From contig OZ022576.1 of assembly GCA_963669155.1 (NCBI GenBank), positions 35,043,555 through 35,107,554 of the forward strand: a stretch of 64,000 nt of DNA, read 5' to 3'. The notes under the pieces were generated by a model. The model was not told where the DNA came from and did not search any database. It saw only the letters and a program-made list of their open reading frames with translations. Every line of letters starts with the position of its first letter. Positions within the stretch are counted from its first letter, which is position 1. Below are positions 22,560 to 33,916 of this stretch, in pieces. A program made the position numbers and the translations under genes. Source of the stretch: Arbacia lixula. Taxonomy: Eukaryota; Echinodermata; Echinoidea; Arbacioida; Arbaciidae.

Positions 22560-23639
22560 TTTTCCTTTTTTAAACAAGTTTATTATTAACAAAAAGTGCC
22601 AAGTAGCACCAAATACTGGTCAGTCTTTGAAACACAATCATAAAAAAAAGAACTAGACACATATACCAGCTAAACAATGTGGAGCACAAATCAAATAAAA
22701 TCAATAGTTACTTACAGCATCACATAGAATGAAACCAATCGGTACTTATTTCTCACACGAACTTACGTTTCCGCCTGACACTTTCCTTTAAAAACAAAGC
22801 AAAAAAAAAAGATATGCATGCTGATAAGTAAAACACACTGTTTCACAAAGTTATCAAAACTTAGATGTCTGTGTATGAATAAAGCACCAATCCTGTGATA
22901 AAAGTTTTAATACTATGATAAATATGTTAAAATATGTTTCAGACTAATGTCAAAGCACAATTAGAGACAACTACCTGTAAAACAGATCATAACATGAAAA
23001 GCAAGATAAAGGTAAAACAAATATATCCATGGCACTTCTGAGTGAATATGCAACAGAGAACACCCGTTCACATGCTACTTACAGAAGAAAAGGCTTCGAA
23101 AAGGTCAAGTTAATATTAAGACATCTTCAGTCTTACGTTGAATACCGGTACCCTTCTTAAAATAAAGCCCTTATAATAAATAAATCCTCTTTACATGTAT
23201 ATTTAAACAGATGCGCATGTTGACATAAGGAAAGCTCTAAATAGTCTTAGATGTTTTCACACACTGTTGCACAAAGTTATCAGAACACAGTTGCTTTGGA
23301 AGAACTTATAATAAAGTACCATTGCAATGACAATGCAACATAAAAGCACTTGTATGTTAAAGAACAATACATGTATGTACATTCTTTGCATACAAAAAAC
23401 ACAAGTTGAAATGATTTACAGGTACAGGTTGTAGTAACCATTACTGTCCTGTATAAGAAATTTCTAACCAATACAATGTAAATTCTTTGGTAAAAGCAAA
23501 ATATTGCAACAAGTTACAACATTAGAAGTACACACAGAATGAATCATGTAAAATTTGTTGAAGCGAATGCAGAGAAACTAAGTTTGTCATTTCAAAACGA
23601 TGATGGAAAATATACCCAATTTGAAACCGTTCAATGCTA
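22560..23639. other. AT-rich sequence next to a DIRS fragment, no gene seen
   Basis: Contains an imperfect direct repeat (TTTCACAAAGTTATCAAAAC near 22852 and TTGCACAAAGTTATCAGAAC near 23269), so at least part is duplicated. No coding signal. Confidence 0.4.
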
Positions 23640-23649
23640 AAGACAAGCA

Positions 23650-23830
23650 TAATTCCTATATTATATAACTAATAATATGACATATAATTATAATTCTATT
23701 AGTAATAATGGAGAATAAGTTGAAGAGGTTAGCATTTCCCATGTGCTAAGACAGTGAAGTCAAACAATAGAGTTCAAATCAATTTAAAATTCAAAGTAGG
23801 TCCAGTTATCTATTAAAGCCCGAACCCATG
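23650..23830 (-). repeat. terminal inverted repeat of the minus-strand DIRS element
   Basis: Aligns with the complement of the right ITR of the plus element: shared ATAATATGA, AATTCTATTA-TAATAATG, and GAAGAGGTTAGCATTTCCCA followed by GTGC and an AGTG block. Diverges after about 23770. Confidence 0.75.
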
Positions 23831-24079
23831 GATGGAACCCATCTTTTCAAAGGTAGGTCATGAATAATACCAAAAGACCCAAGTTCCGAATACCAAAACG
23901 ACGGAACCACCTGTCGAAACACAGAAGCACAATCAAGCTGTATGCAACTCCGATATACCATGTAAAATATACCACACAGCTCATTCAAGCAAACAGAAAC
24001 AATTTTTGTGACTTCTGTACGGTGTAAAGAAGGGGGTGGGCCCAAAAATTCAAGTATCGATTCAAGATGTAGGGTGGGA

Positions 24080-24202
24080 ACCTCCTTGACTTATACTCCA
24101 TTATTACTAATAGAATTCCAATTATACGTCATATTACTTGTATAATTTAGGAAATCTATTACATAACACCTGTACAAGCCTTCAGAGGTTAGCATGTTCA
24201 AA
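24080..24202 (-). repeat. DIRS internal complementary region (minus element)
   Basis: A composite of two ITR-end complements: an ATTATTACTAATAGAATTCC part and a TTACATAACACCTGTACAAG...CAGAGGTTAGCAT part. In DIRS elements this region templates rejoining of the ends of a circular DNA intermediate. Confidence 0.75.
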
Positions 24203-24517
24203 GTGAAGTACAGTACAAAAATGTAATGAAATAGATTTGTCACGTTTAAATTACGTTTTAATTGCGACACTTGTAATTACGCCAACAGAGACATTTTGAC
24301 ATAAGCTCGATAAACAGTTTCTTGTGCAAGTGAAACAAGTTTATCATGAAGTATGAAAATTGAAACAACAAAAAACACAGTTTGTTTGAAAGCTATTACC
24401 GGGAACCAAAGGGTTGAAGCTGTATACAGTCATGTCACCAAAGCCATTATCAAGCTACTTCATTATCACTCATTCAAACAATGAGTTCAAATTTCGTCCA
24501 TGAAAAGGAAGAATCTA

Positions 24518-24805
24518 TTATTGTTCCAAATCATGATCAGGTCCAAGAACTGTTGTGTCAAAAGGGATTTTGATTGGTTTAAGGTAGGAAGTACAAATTG
24601 TCCCAGCATTTATCCAGTCTGTTGTTGGCATAATTTCATTCAAACTCACACTATGTGTTAAAGCCTTGGAGGTTGCGGCGCTATGATAGCTGTGAGTAGA
24701 GAAAATAGATGTGTCTATACCTGCCACTGAAAGGGATGCTTTCATCCATCTCACCAAAGTACTTATTGTCACTGATTTGTGAGGACGTTTTGAGGAGATG
24801 AACAA
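24518..24805 (-). pseudogene. tyrosine recombinase C-terminal fragment (DIRS)
   Basis: The 95-codon open stretch shows the DIRS recombinase signature: VRWMKASLSVAGIDTSIFST, then HSYHSAATSKA and VSLNEIMPTTDW followed by a TSYLKPI-type end, matching the catalytic half (H-x-x-R region and final Tyr). Here the H-x-x-R-like box reads HSYHSAATS, so the arginine appears to be replaced. The N-terminal half is absent. A relic. Confidence 0.8.
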
Positions 24806-24978
24806 CTTGCTTTAATTGCTAATTGTATAAAGAGGTTCCGTTCGTTTTATGAACTCTCGAAGGGCGGATAGTACACAAAGCTTAGAATGAAGAGGGAAAG
24901 AATGCAATTTAACCACTTAATTAGCAAATTCCCTTCTTAACGCTAGTGGCTTTCTCTCTTACGTGGAAAGTCACAGTA

Positions 24979-25272
24979 TCATCTGCAAGGAGTTCTGTAG
25001 CGTGTAGCGATAAGTCCGCCGTTTGCCATCGTCAGCTGAGAGAATCCAAGCGGCCATGCGAAGATTGCTTGGGGGTGGGGATGGGGTGCGAGACACGTCT
25101 CGGAAGCTAGGGTTGGGAACCAGACTTGTGCCTTCGAAATTGGGGTGATGAGAAGCGTCCTCTCGGTTAGATCTGTGTGTAGTTTGTGGAGAATCCTGGA
25201 AATAAGACAAAATAGCAGAAAAATATATGAAATAAAATTATTCCAACCCAGGAAAAAAGCATCGGACGCCAT
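24979..25272 (-). pseudogene. DIRS RNase H/connection fragment
   Basis: The reading has FISYIFLLFCLISRILHKL, then TLLITPISKAQVWFPTL, matching the YIFPPF-LISRVL and APIW-TQ-WFP block after RNase H in DIRS polyproteins; the plus-strand element has the same block at 30655-30775. An overlapping frame at 24971-25210 is a shadow. Confidence 0.75.
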
Positions 25273-25275
25273 AGA

Positions 25276-26759
25276 TTTCAGGTCAGGCTTCCACGAGAAA
25301 AAGGAAGGGAGCTGACTTTTAAATCTCGACGCGAAAAGGTAAACATTGGGGCAAACGCAAACAAATATCCTCTCTTGACTTGACTGTCTACTTTCGTGTA
25401 TTTTTAGACAACATAGACAGACATATTCTAATCTACGCTGGCTTTACTGTAGTGACATGTGATATCAATGACAGATATTGGAATTTATATCTAATTCTAC
25501 ACAGTCTACACTGATACTGATAGGTGCCAGTGTCATCGGGCTGGTCATCGGCAATCGCTGAAATGCATCACGCATGACACTGTCTTATGACCGTGGACAG
25601 TCATAGTCACAAACTAACGCACAAAACTTACAGCGTTTTCAATACATGGGGACAACACTATTAATGACACGGCGCGCCAGTAGCATTATTTCGCGCCATT
25701 CGGCGTGACATTACTGCAAGAATGACGACCACTTCCGGTTATTATACAAGCAGGATCCAGCAAAATATGTTGAAAATCGAAGTCGGAAAAAGCACAAAAA
25801 AAATGCACATGATTCTAAAGGGTTTTCGGAAGTGCACGAAAGTATAGACCCAACAAACTATATCAAATTAAAGAGGGAAAAATGAGGATTAAAAAACTAA
25901 CCCCAACATGACACAGATTGATTGCAGAGTGGAAGATACACATACCGTTAGACTGGAATAACCGTCTCATTCGGGGCATTCTTTATTCGAAATGACATTT
26001 TTGGACATACCCCCCGAATAGAGACGGTACATCCACACCGAACGCACAATGGCAGGGTTCGACTGAGAGTACGTAATACATGTGTGAATTTCGTACTTAC
26101 ATTCCTCAAAAGGGTATGAAATCAAGGATTGAATTTAAATTGTTTGCACTTCCTCAGAAAATTAGGTGCGTTGTCACCAATAATATGTGCATACACACCG
26201 TACGTAGCACGATGTCGTGTCGGAGGAGTGGACCTTAACCCCATGAACATACAGTCGTCTGGGGGATTTCCCGCCGTGTCGCGCGAAGCAAGACATTTTA
26301 TGCATATTTCATATAATAACAATATGAATATTCATGAATCCATTTCAGTTAGATTATGTCCATTTTTGTACAAATGTTTCAACTACAATTATGGTAGGCT
26401 ATCAACGTAAATTGTAACATGTTTCAAGTATGAATCTTATCATACCTTGTTATCATCAACTGCCCAGACGCTGTTGTTAAGGTGCTTTTCATATTACGTT
26501 AACTCACTTATTAGGTAACCACATTTTAATGACTATCATTGCAAGAGACATATATATATCACTTGTATCACCTGAATGAGTGGCGGTTGTGTAACCATGG
26601 AACAACGTGGTCCCATGGAACAAATGTGTTCCCATGGATCAAATATGTTCCCATGAAACAGAACTTAGCTCATATGTGCTTTATACGTCATAAAATTGAC
26701 AAAATTCGACAGACATGTATACCCAGTGCTCTCGGCCCATGGTATTCATGACCGTCTTT
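25276..26759. other. intergenic DNA, no gene seen
   Basis: A small hairpin occupies 25966-26029 (ACCGTCTCATTCGGGG against CCCCGAATAGAGACGGT). Near 26600-26660 a ~20-bp CCATGGAACAAAT-type motif repeats about four times. No coding signal. Confidence 0.4.
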
Positions 26760-26854
26760 TTTTTTTTTTTTTTTTTTTTTTGTTAACTGAAATTATTGAT
26801 ATGAAGGGAAAAGGCGTTTTACTACGTTTCTACTTTATCTCCCCCCCCCCTTCG

Positions 26855-27205
26855 CCCCCGTATGGGGCGTTTTACTACATAAATATGCCCCCCCCCCCCA
26901 TCAGTTTAATAAATGAAACAACATATTATTTAAATATTGTTATGTTTACGGCAATCACCTACAATGAGAGGCGATTCTGTAACCATGGAACACCAATACT
27001 TAACAAAAACGTATATGAGGCGTTTTACTACATAAATCTGTTTCCCCCCTATAGTTTAATCAATGAAACAACATATCTAAATATTGCTATGTTTACGGTA
27101 TCACAGTGGTGATTCTGTAACCATGGAACACCAATACTTAACAAAAACCTATATGAACATATAGTTTTGATCAATGAATCATCATATTTTCTAAATATTG
27201 TTGCG
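26855..27205. repeat. ~140-bp tandem repeat, about 2.5 copies
   Basis: Units near 26863, 27017 and 27150 share GGCGTTTTACTACATAAAT, GTTTAAT-AATGAAACAACATAT, AATATTG-TATGTTTACGG and GTAACCATGGAACACCAATA. C-runs lie within the first two units. A T-run of about 23 sits just upstream (26758-26780). Confidence 0.8.
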
Positions 27206-27230
27206 ATGGTCCAACAACTCGCAACTAAAC

Positions 27231-27965
27231 ACAACAAAAAAGTACGTCCCCCCCCCCCCCTTCGCAAAATAGCATAACTTTTTATCAGAGAGGTTTTGTG
27301 CAAAATAGTTTGGCAGGATTGTTTCTTAACTTATTGACTAGCTTTTGTGTGAAAATCACATTAATCCAATTAGTCATGCATGAGTGGGCAAATTTTAAAG
27401 GCAGAAATGACACTTTTCAAAAGTCACAAAGGTAATTGTTTATGCCGTTTTAATAGTACATTTTGGCATTTCTTGTGTGAATTTTAAAGTGTATTCACTC
27501 AACCATGACACGAAAATGACTACTTGTCAAAATATCCAGAGTTTTATTTTTTCACAAAAATAAATGGGTTTTATGAGTTGAAACTCAAGAGGGATGATTA
27601 TTTGTTAAGCGGGGCTCACTCAACCAGAACAATTATTGAAAGTGTCGGGATTAGGTGTTAGTGCATAGTGAGATGTATGAAAAACAATGGAAGGACATAA
27701 ATTTTGCACCAGAAATTAAATTCATCAAAACTTCCTGAGACAGAATTCCAAAATTACCCTTGTGACTTTTGAAAAGTGACATTTTTTTCTGAAAAATTTG
27801 CCCACTCATGCATGACTTATCGGATTAACGTGATTTTTACACAGAAGTTAATCATTAAGTTAAGAAACAATCCTGCCAAATTATTTTTGCCGAAAACCTC
27901 TTCGATACAAAGTTATGCTATTTTGCTTAGAGGGGGGGGGGGGGGTACTTTTTTGTTTTGTTTAT
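27231..27965. mobile_element. foldback element, family B copy 2 (~735 bp)
   Basis: Outermost inverted repeat ACAAAAAAGTAC plus a C-run on the left and a G-run plus GTACTTTTTTGT on the right, then GCAAAATAGCATAACTTT / AAAGTTATGCTATTTTGC. Interior blocks match copy 1 (19740-20425) in reverse order, so the two copies face opposite ways. No coding capacity. Confidence 0.85.
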
Positions 27966-27968
27966 TAA

Positions 27969-28512
27969 AGGTGATATTCATAGAAAATCCAAAAATATGA
28001 AGATATTCATCTACAGAAAGCTTATAAGCCATACAATGAGCTCGGATGACATTCAAACAATATATCACTTTCCAAAAAGCGAAATTAGGGTGAAAACAAT
28101 CACTGTATTCTCGGGGACAAATTTGCCCTACTGTCATCCGAAACGGCCTTTAGCTCTGACGTAAGAAAAGGGAGGCGTTATTGTGCATCAAACATGCCAA
28201 TCCGCAGCTTCTTTTCTGCCAGAAGCATCATGCATTGTTAATGAAACTGTGATGGCAGTTGCTAGTGGATTAACAGGTGTGATACACAATTGCCATTGTG
28301 AAGCGTATCCCGGCTGTGACGTACACACAACGTCACTTTCCCTGAGGCGATTACGTAGGTCAGGAAGAGAGTCAATTTAATAAAATTTGACTTTCATTTA
28401 ACACAACACTGAACACTTTCATGGCATGTTACCTGCATAAATTGCTTTGATAACTCATTGAATTATAAAATGAACTATATTTATTTGATTTTATTTCCTA
28501 TGAATATCACCT
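27969..28512. mobile_element. 544-bp TTAA-flanked MITE (family C)
   Basis: TTAA at 27965-27968 and 28513-28516 flank perfect 15-bp ends AGGTGATATTCATAG / CTATGAATATCACCT. Its core (about 28172-28290) recurs at 46810-46940. It lies between the foldback copy and the left end of the DIRS element. Confidence 0.85.
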
Positions 28513-28539
28513 TTAAACATGAGAATGAGACTACCAATG

Positions 28540-28675
28540 CTATTACATAACACTCATACAAGTATTCAGAGGGTTAGCATTTCCCAGGTGCTCGGGCAGT
28601 GCATTCACACAAAAGGTATTCAAAGTAATTAAAATTCCAATGAATAGAGTCTGCTCCGCGCCTATAAAAGACCCG
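28540..28675. repeat. DIRS left inverted terminal repeat
   Basis: TATTACATAACACTCATACA at the outer end, then GAGGGTTAGCATTTCCCAGG, CTCGGGCAGTGCATTCACAC and CGCGCCTATAAAAGACCCG. The inner ~120 bases are the near-perfect complement of 32711-32840. The TATAAAAG near 28665 may be the element's promoter. Confidence 0.9.
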
Positions 28676-28725
28676 ATAAAAGGTAAGTAGTCATCTTTTT
28701 CTCGTGTGACAGCAGTGTGTTTAGA

Positions 28726-29857
28726 AGTATGTCGAGTGACGAAGATACACGGAAAGCGGAGCTGGGAGGCTTAGAGCTACAGGTAACCACCCAGGCCGCC
28801 GAGTTACGGCGACTATCGGAGATGGTAAACCGTCTAACCGGCCAGCAAGATGGCCTATGTCATGAGAGTGGCCGCAGTAGGCCACTCTCCCCCACCCGTG
28901 AGACATCGCTTGACGATGACATACTCAGCCTTTTCGTTGACAACCAGAATGATACTTTTTCTCAAGGCCAACCTGGTCAGTCCTTATGACCCCCTGGGAA
29001 CTTTCGAATCACCCCGAGAGCAGGGAACGAAGACGAGTGGGGAAAGGGCGATGCTATATATGAAGAGACCATCACGGTGTCCCCTCCCGTCTATGAAGGG
29101 CTAGCCAAGCGGCTGAGGCAGGCGGTTACCGTTCCGCCTAAAAAGGAGGCTTTTGACAAAATACAGGATTCATACCAGCCGCCTTCAAACGCCGTGGCAC
29201 TCGCTCCCCTCGAGTGGAGCCGGAGATCTGGGGGTCACTGCAACCCCGGCCAGATCATGTGACGCGCAGTTACAGACATGACAGACTAGTGTGGCGAAGG
29301 GCATCCTACTGCCTATACGTCCAGATTTTGAGCAGCTTGAAAGAGGCCTCGGATGGAAGATGTCGATGTCGACAAGTTGCGCCGATTAGCACTAAATGGA
29401 ATGACAATATCTGGACATGCCAGCTATCAGTTAAGCATGAAACGCAGGGAGAACCTAAACAACACCTCAACCCTCGATACCAGTATGCTCTAAATCTGTC
29501 CAACTCAGTGACTCCTTGTTTGGGGAGAAGCTGTCTGCTACCCTAAAGAACAACATATCCGAGGCGTACAATGTTGGGAAGATGGTTGCTACAGATTGGC
29601 GTCCGGCCAGCCGACAGCGCCCAAGGCAGCAGCGACGAGCTGGACCCTACTACGACAGGGGCTCTCTGAAAGAGCCTTTCCGGCGCCCAGCATCAGCACC
29701 AGCTAACCGTTCTCGGCCACCTCCGTTCGAGAAGGCTCCATTCAACAGGCCATTTAGGTTCGAGTGGACCGGAACCACCCAAACCAGGCCGGGACCAACA
29801 ATGCCAAGCCAACATAAATTGGGATTTTTACTCATAAAAAGAAGACGGGAGATTTGA
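28726..29857 (+). pseudogene. DIRS gag-like region, frameshifted
   Basis: Opens with MSSDEDTRKAELGGLE and a short coiled coil (LQVTTQAAELRRLSEMVNRL). Later frames carry ETITVSPPVYEGLAKRLRQA, LNPRYQYALNLSNS and a basic Arg/Pro-rich tail (DWRPASRQRPRQQRRAGPYY), the typical order in DIRS gag. At least three frame changes and internal stops (for example near 29395) break it. Confidence 0.7.
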
Positions 29858-30090
29858 GACCTATTATCAATCTTAGAAACTGAACTTTTTGTTCGGTATG
29901 ATCACTTTAAGATGGAAAGTATTACCTCCGTTAAAGATATCATTCAGGTCAATTATTTTCTTACTTCGCTTGATTTAGTAGACGCATATTTTTCTGAGCA
30001 ATATCTCGGATTTCATATAAACACAGTACTAATGAACTTAAGTCTTCCCCATGATAAGCTAAATAAACTTCACTCTAAAAGGGAGATGCC
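29815..30090 (+). pseudogene. DIRS reverse transcriptase remnant
   Basis: Finger motifs KKTGDLRPIINLRN and HFKMESI-SVKDII, then TSLDLVDAYFS, spread over two frames with a stop at 29880-29882. Directly after DAYFS the sequence jumps to YLGFHINT-LMNLSLP, the connection after the palm, so the catalytic Asp-Asp region is deleted. Confidence 0.75.
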
Positions 30091-30189
30091 GTTGATGCTA
30101 TTGCCCAGGTTTGTTTGTTTTGGTTTTTTTTGGTTCGATTATATCATCGCTTTTTTGTTTTCTCCACGGGTCGATTACATTTCAGATCA

Positions 30190-30780
30190 CTGGAGCGCGC
30201 AAAAGCTAGGCTCCTTCAAGAGTGTAGCGGGAATTTTGATTGTCTGGTAATACTCAGCTCCGAAACAAAGCAGGAGATTGAATGGTGGATATATCGGTCC
30301 CCAGATGAACTCTCGTCCCGTATTCATGACCCGGGCCGCCAGTCTCTATTGCTATTTTCACAGATGCCAGCGGCACTGGCTGGGTGTGTGTGTGCCACAA
30401 TGACAATTCATTTTTCTCAGGGAGTTTAAGCCGCAGAAACTAGGTCATTGTATATTAATGCACTCGAAATTCTGGCAATAGAGAGAGCGTTTCTCAGTCT
30501 GTGTACAGAATTCAGTGAATTATTTCCCGTACTTTTGAACCTGATATAGACGTATTTGCATCTAGATATAACAACCAGCTTCCTGCATATGCATCATGGA
30601 AGTATGACCCTGAGGTCTTGGTTATATATTGATTGGTTCTCTGTGTCGTGGGAATACAGAACCCCTTATATTTTCCGCCTTTTTGTCTTCTTTCTAGAGT
30701 CCTCAGCGAGCTTCGGTTGGACAACACACGGTCTGCGCTCGTGATCGCCCCCATTTGGAAGACACAGCCATGGTTTCCAA
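30190..30780 (+). pseudogene. DIRS RNase H and connection region
   Basis: Pieces in several frames: WSAQKLGS / ERAKARLLQ, LSSETKQEIEWWIY, then EF-PQETRSLYINALEILAIE around 30430-30485, DIDVFASRYNNQLPAYASWK around 30545-30602, and YIFPPFCLLSRVLSELRLDN to about 30725. The order is that of DIRS pol. Multiple frameshifts. Confidence 0.75.
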
Positions 30781-30849
30781 CGCTCCTTCACATGGCTGTC
30801 GCCCCACCCTTCCTCCTTCCGGCGAACTGCCTACTTCCCCAACAACCTC

Positions 30850-31900
30850 GCGTTGCCGAGCGTACAGCTGGCCGCATGGACTGTCTCGAACGATCCTGGG
30901 AGGCAGCGGGGATTTCTCGCCAAGCTTCCGGACTCCTCGCCCTCTCTTGACGAGATCGGACTCATAAACAGTACAATTCATCATGGAAGCGGTGGACCGA
31001 TTGGTGCAGTAGCCAACAAGTCGATCCACTCCAGCCCTCTATAGCTGATATTGTTAATTTTCTGGCGTACGAGCACTCCTTAGGTAGAGCTTACTCTACG
31101 ATCAACTCTTATAGGTCGGCTTTATCATCGGTTGTCCCTCACATTGATGGTCACGTACGCAGTAGGGAAGCACCCTCTGGTTGTGCAGTACAGGGAGTGC
31201 ATAATCAGAACCCTCCGCAACCTAGATACTGTACCACGTGGGACATGTCTGTTGTTCTAAATTACATGCGATCTCTACCGGATAATTCGGTTATATCTCT
31301 CTTGCAGTTGAGTCAGAAGTTGGTGTCTCTAATGGCACTCGTATCTGCTCAGAGATCGCAGTCCTTATCGTGTTTAGACATCTCGTCGTGCTCGCTGACT
31401 GATACTCAGGCATCATTCTACATTAATGAACTGTTGAAAACAACATCAACTAATCTAAAAAAAAAAAAAAAAAACAGTCAGGTTTACTGCATACACCGCG
31501 GACAATAACTTTGTGTCTGATCGACACTTCGCGAGTATATGAATCGTACCGCCCAGCTACGGGAAGGGTCCAAAGACAGTAGGCTGTTTATTTGAACCAG
31601 GAAACCGCACAATCGAGTTTCCACCTGCACCTTAGCCCGGTGGTTGATGAACGTGTTAAGTGCCTCTGGGATAGATTCTTCCGTATTTAAGGCCAATAGT
31701 TTCTGTAGCGCGTCGGCGTCATCGACCTTCGCTCACGGGGTGTCTCTTAGAGATATTATGTCCACAGCTAATTGGACGAATGCAACCACATTTAGAGAAT
31801 TCTACCATAAACCTGTAATTGAACCTTCTTTCAGCTCCGCTGTTCTTAACTCAAGGAAGTATTTCCCTGCGATGACGATCAACATTGCCGTTGGTCTGAT
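30850..31900 (+). pseudogene. DIRS tyrosine recombinase, broken
   Basis: N-terminal SAM-like part: DIVNFLAYEHSLGRAYSTIN and YRSALSSVVPHIDGH (about 31040-31155). The core follows with LLQLSQKLVSLMALVSAQRS (31300-31360), where the first catalytic Arg of SAQR-type motifs sits. The C-terminal half reads GVSLRDIMSTANWTNATTFR and EFYHKP (about 31735-31815), with the final Tyr in FYH kept. An A-run at 31459-31475 and frame changes interrupt it. Confidence 0.75.
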
Positions 31901-32389
31901 GGTTCTTAGGGGGCAAACGTTTGAATTAAGGACAGCTAGCCGAGTTCTACTTGGCGACAGCACGGATTGTAGCTGTCTATGATTTATGCACACGGCAGCA
32001 ACCACGGTTAGGGCTGCATTTAATTCTATTATAGCAGTTGTTATATTGGCAAACGAGGTTGTATTACTGCCAGATTATTTAAGTTTGGGAAGTGAGCTAA
32101 TATATGGCAACATGAGTTATGGTTGCATATTAGTAGGATTGAAATCGGACCTGCTCATAATTATAGTGACAGGATTTGTAGTGATTTGATGAATCATTGA
32201 TTTATGTAGAAACATGCAAGTCAAGCATTATACTTTGACTGTTTGCAGTGAAATGATTTTGAGGAGGAAATATGCCTCTGCGATAATAAAATAATTATTG
32301 TACTGAAATTTTGGTGTACATGTTCCATCTGTTTGTGTCAGCATCTTTTCCTTTCAATTGATGCCAACTTCTGTATCCGGCTTTGAACA

Positions 32390-32506
32390 TGCTAACCCTC
32401 TTAATACTTGTACGAGTGTTATGTAATAAAATTATTAAATTATGCAAATGATATGAAGTATAATTTGAATTCTATTAATAATAATGAAGTACAAATAGAA
32501 GAGGGT
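32390..32506. repeat. DIRS internal complementary region
   Basis: First half is the complement of the outer left ITR (TGCTAACCCTCTTAATACTTG, GAGTGTTATGTAATA); second half is the complement of the outer right ITR (ATATGAAGTATAATTTGAAT, TAATAATGAAGT). This two-part composition is diagnostic of DIRS elements. Confidence 0.88.
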
Positions 32507-32710
32507 CCCTCCCTGTCACGAAGTGACATAACCCACCCTTGTGTTTTTACATATGGACACAGAAGTTGACATGTTTTGTGATATGTGTTTTGTAATGTCC
32601 TACCCGTATGACTATTGATGTTGTGAAAATGATACTGGATCACATGATTGTTTGGTTTGGTTTGTTTGAGCAAATCGCGTTATCTTTGAAAGATGACTAT
32701 TTACCATTTA

Positions 32711-32895
32711 CCGGGTCTTTTATAGGCGCGGAGCGGACTCTATTCATCATGTTCATTGGACTTTTAATTACTTTGAATACCTTTTGTGTGAATGCACTGC
32801 CCGAGCGCCTGGGAAATGCTAACCCTCTTCTACTTGGACTTCATTATTATTAATAGAATTCAAATTATACTTCATATTATTTGCATAATTTAATA
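32711..32895. repeat. DIRS right inverted terminal repeat
   Basis: CCGGGTCTTTTATAGGCGCG, then GTGTGAATGCACTGCCCGAG and GGGAAATGCTAACCCTCTTC, complementary to the left ITR. The outer ~50 bases (CTTCATATTATTTGCATAAT) match the second half of the internal complementary region. Confidence 0.9.
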
Positions 32896-33912
32896 AATAT
32901 GCAGTGTAGATTCCCCGTTGGGCTAACACAGTGTAGTGATGTATTACAGTCTAGAGATCTCTCTTTCATCTATCAGTTTTGTTTGGGTGTTTCATGAAAT
33001 TGATCAGGCTTAATTGACTTCCTCTCGATAATTATCGCCAAACTGTTGATTTAATCACATTCACATCATTAACTCTTTGTGTGCCATGTGTAATTATTCA
33101 CAATTAATCCATACAGTACCATTTAGTCTGGCACACAAATAGTAATGATGTTACTTACTAAAATAAGTGTTATGTAACTGTGTGACCACGTGTATTAAGA
33201 AACCATGTTTACCTTCACTTGGCTAGGCTAAGTTGTGAGTTGTTGAGCCTGGATAATGATGTTCTGATGGCGAGGGTCCATCTGATCGACACACGTCTGT
33301 AAACGCCTAAATTTACAGAAATTCACACTTAAAGGGGTACATTGTCTCACAGTATAGAAGCGTGGGAAGTCTGAAAAGCAGAGAAAGCAAAGTTTGAGGC
33401 AAAATCGAACAACTTATCACAAGGTTATCAGTGTTTTAACAAGGCAGCTCAGTAGTGAGACTGTGAAGTGAAAGCCATACTTTTCTGCTACACTATTATT
33501 TCGCACGTTTTGATGATCTAAATTTCCATTAGTTCTCTGCTCTGAGAAACTAATTTCCTTATGTTCATTACCAAATTAAGTGATAGTAATGTGTATTCGC
33601 ATGCAGGCAATGATATCGAAGAGGTCGTCATGTTACCATAATTGAATAAAACTGTTTATTGATTTTTTTAATAGAAATTTGTTCTCTATATAGAATGAAC
33701 GAAATAAAGTTTAGATTTACGAAAGGAAATACTAAATATCTGAAGGTTTGTACATGTTAATAGATGCTACCATCAATGACAATGGTATAAAACCATTATA
33801 GGAAATCGATATGATGAAAAAAGAAATGACATTTGAATATCAAAGCACGCAAAACGATCAAAGGAAAGTGTGCCCCCCCCCCCCCCTCCTCACCAAAAAG
33901 GAAATAATACAT
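32896..33912. other. intergenic DNA, no gene seen
   Basis: Nothing coding. Includes short element copy 2 (33070-33137) and a C-run at about 33873-33886. Confidence 0.4.
33070..33137. repeat. short inverted-repeat element, copy 2
   Basis: AACTCTTTGTGTGCCA on the left against TGGCACACAAATAGT on the right. Same family as 4569-4650 and 34333-34422. Confidence 0.55.
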
Positions 33913-33916
33913 TTAA

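Larger units (their letters stand above)
23640..25275 (-). mobile_element. degenerate DIRS-type retrotransposon, minus strand
   Basis: Read on the minus strand: RNase H/connection fragment (25272-24979), C-terminal tyrosine-recombinase domain (24805-24518), internal complementary region (about 24202-24080), right inverted terminal repeat (about 23830-23650). The order and ITR/ICR layout match the plus-strand element at 28540-32895. The 5' part and its left ITR are missing, and the recombinase N-terminal half is deleted between the two coding fragments. Confidence 0.85.
28540..32895 (+). mobile_element. DIRS-type tyrosine-recombinase retrotransposon, plus strand, degenerate
   Basis: Complete architecture, decayed coding: left ITR 28540-28675, gag-like region 28726-29830, RT remnant 29830-30080, RNase H and connection 30190-30780, tyrosine recombinase 30850-31900, internal complementary region 32390-32506, right ITR 32711-32895. 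Frames shift repeatedly, stops interrupt RT, and the RT palm between the DAYF motif and the LGFHI motif is deleted, so it cannot be autonomous. DIRS elements lack LTRs and integrate by recombinase. Confidence 0.9.
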
